Assembly: GCA_000438075.1 (NCBI GenBank)
Contig: FR903519.1
Span: 1 to 25,847, forward strand
Direction of reading: 5' to 3'
DNA: 25,847 nt
From: Clostridium sp. CAG:609
GTDB lineage: Bacteria > Bacillota_I > Bacilli_A > RF39 > UBA660
The notes under the pieces are model-generated. The model ran no database searches and was not told where the DNA came from. It was given only the letters and a program-made list of their open reading frames with translations. This document shows positions 24,640 through 25,847 of the stretch, in pieces. Positions within the stretch are counted from its first letter, which is position 1. Each line of letters opens with the position of its first letter. The position numbers and the translations under genes are program-made.

Positions 24640-25644
24640 TTATAGATATTTATTAATTGTATATTGTCTTTCACCTTTTAAATTAACAAAGTATTCTTCG
24701 ATTACTTCTTCATTTGCAGTACCTTTATTAATAGATACTGTTATTTTTAAAGTATAACCAACAAGACCAGTACCAGACATATTTAATACTGGACCAATAT
24801 CACTATTTAAATAAATATCAGTAGTATTTAATTTTATTGTACTAAATTCTTTCTTTAATTTAGCTTTTTCATTTTCTACAATTGAATTAACAAGTTTTAA
24901 TTTTGCTTCATCTTGATAAACATTTAAATCAAGTCCACATCCATTTTCAGTAACATTAACTGCTAAAATATATTTACTTGTATCATAAGAATCATTTCCA
25001 TACTTACAAACAGTTGGACTTTTAACATTGTTCTTTCCAATATTTAATGTTGCACTTTGAGGACTTGTTTTATTTCCTGCATCATCCGTTGCAACTATTT
25101 GAATTGTATAAGCACCTTCAGCTGTAAATGCACTATAATCAATCTTTTCACCAGATTGAGTTAAACTTAAATCATAAAATTCTATTTTACAATCAGTATC
25201 ACTATTGTCTTTACAAGATTCTACAAAATCTTCAGGTTTATAAGTTCCTCCGATTGCAATATTAACATCTTTTGTTTTCAAAACTGGTGCTTCGGTATCT
25301 ACAACTTCAAGTTTTGATGTATAAGATTCATTATATATCTTTATCTTTACTTCGTAAGTACCAACCTTTTCTAAATTAACTTTATCATAGTTGGTTTTGA
25401 TATCTTTTTCTTTGACACCCTCAAGTTCTGAAAAGAATAATGTTTTATCAGGAAGTTTGCTATTTACCTCGACTGCTACGCTATCTCTTATTTTAATGAC
25501 GGCATCTTTGTGATTATTTTTACTCTTTACACTAATGAGTACTCCGATTGCAATAACGATTAATACTCCAACAATCGATGCAATCACTATTGTTCCAGTA
25601 GATGCACCACTTTTTTTTACTCTTTGATTAAAAAATTTCGCCAC
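24640..25644 (-). CDS. Membrane-anchored protein with Ig-like domains
   Basis: A 334-aa surface protein. A short basic cytoplasmic start (MAKFFNQRVKKSG) is followed by one membrane helix (about 15-36) and an exported part. It contains a beta-sandwich of about 80 residues (VGTYEVKIKIYNESYTSKLEVVDTEAP), then a DUF5011/HYR-like Ig domain running from DTEAPVL to TYTIQIVATDDAGN-type ends. Four exterior cysteines (VESC, TDCK, TVCK, NGCG) may form disulfides. I prefer GTG at 25644 as the start: GATAGGG is nine bases upstream, whereas ATG 25653 abuts that site. Function unknown; adhesion or wall binding is possible. Confidence 0.78.
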   Translation of the reverse strand: MAKFFNQRVKKSGASTGTIVIASIVGVLIVIAIGVLISVKSKNNHKDAVIKIRDSVAVEVNSKLPDKTLFFSELEGVKEKDIKTNYDKVNLEKVGTYEVKIKIYNESYTSKLEVVDTEAPVLKTKDVNIAIGGTYKPEDFVESCKDNSDTDCKIEFYDLSLTQSGEKIDYSAFTAEGAYTIQIVATDDAGNKTSPQSATLNIGKNNVKSPTVCKYGNDSYDTSKYILAVNVTENGCGLDLNVYQDEAKLKLVNSIVENEKAKLKKEFSTIKLNTTDIYLNSDIGPVLNMSGTGLVGYTLKITVSINKGTANEEVIEEYFVNLKGERQYTINKYL

Positions 25645-25668
25645 ATAAATCATCCCTATCTTTAATTA

Positions 25669-25697
25669 ATATTACCATATTTTTTAATTATTTCCAA
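25669..25697 (-). promoter_or_regulatory. Promoter of the Ig-like gene
   Basis: On the minus strand TTGGAA (25697-25692), a 17-bp spacer and TAATAT (25674-25669) with TGG before the -10. Confidence 0.7.
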
Positions 25698-25725
25698 TAA
25701 AAAATGCAAAATTATACGAATTTTC

Positions 25726-25754
25726 TTGTAAAATAGACAAAAATGTGGTAATAT
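25726..25754 (+). promoter_or_regulatory. Promoter of the right-edge transcript
   Basis: TTGTAA (25726-25731), a 17-bp spacer and TAATAT (25749-25754) with TGG before the -10. It is divergent from the Ig-like gene and shares the TGGTAATAT form. A second possible -10 (TATAAT at about 25779) lies downstream. Confidence 0.65.
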
Positions 25755-25760
25755 CGTAAT

Positions 25761-25847
25761 TGCAAGTTTATATTTTATATATAATTTTGTTAAGTGGAGG
25801 GGACAACTTGCGGACTCGCCCTACAACCACTTACGCGAAAAAATTTT
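25761..25847 (+). ncRNA. Unassigned structured RNA or leader, cut by the window end
   Basis: Downstream of a clear promoter the base composition changes from AT-rich to GC-rich for about 45 bases with no reading frame of note. TAAGTGG (25791-25797) pairs with CCACTTA (25827-25833), and GGG (25799-25802 region) pairs with CCC (25819-25821). An alternative helix is GCAAGTT (25762-25768) with AACTTGC (25805-25811). These two folds would compete in part. It could be a riboswitch or a small RNA. It is truncated, and I could not match it to a family. Confidence 0.4.

Noticed and set aside
25791..25847. SAM-I (S-box) riboswitch, because of GTGGAGGGGA
   Set aside because: The resemblance covers only about ten bases. 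The kink-turn and the conserved GAAACC-type blocks of SAM-I are missing in what can be seen.

Overview
The window is AT-rich, gene-dense bacterial DNA from a low-GC Bacillota. An early-branching Bacilli or Mollicutes relative (RF39- or Erysipelotrichales-like gut lineage) is my best guess; this rests on base composition, gene content and promoter style, not on phylogeny. UGA is a real stop: two glycosyltransferase genes and a 39-codon gene end in TGA overlapping the next ATG. The code is therefore not the Mycoplasma code. Promoters follow the sigma-A pattern (TTGACA-like, 17 bp, TATAAT-like), often with TGn before the -10.

Layout. 1-64 is the 3' end of a 5S rRNA. 183-2599 is the t6A operon tsaE-tsaB-rimI-tsaD, followed by ssrA (tmRNA, 2641-2995) under a perfect consensus promoter. 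3105-5559 is a block of poorly known genes: a helical protein, a 39-aa ORF, a DUF4186 protein and a protein with an ASCH-like C-terminus. 5636-10481 is a tight six-gene operon of AMP-forming acyl ligase, stand-alone carrier protein, Sfp-type phosphopantetheinyl transferase, two GT8 glycosyltransferases and a PlsC-like acyltransferase. A second PlsC-like gene meets it tail to tail. I read this as a dedicated acyl-carrier route to an acylated glycoconjugate or glycolipid, and it is the best candidate here for an undescribed system.

11330-15954 is an envelope-related block: an M23/SH3b hydrolase without signal peptide, a PH-like protein, a membrane-anchored protein, a three-LysM protein without signal peptide, and a polytopic protein with a large exported domain. 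A tRNA-Cys lies on the minus strand at 15990-16064. Next come a SipW/ER-type signal peptidase and a DAACS-family symporter with an inverted repeat in its leader. A Phe-specific T-box riboswitch then precedes pheS-pheT.

22131-23929 couples a TetR-family regulator to a complete [FeFe] hydrogenase catalytic subunit, implying fermentative anaerobic metabolism. 23978-24577 is a membrane-anchored CxxC thioredoxin-fold protein. Convergent to it is an anchored Ig-like protein. The right edge holds a promoter and the start of a compact foldable transcript that I could not assign to a family. I saw no CRISPR array, insertion sequence or prophage integration site.
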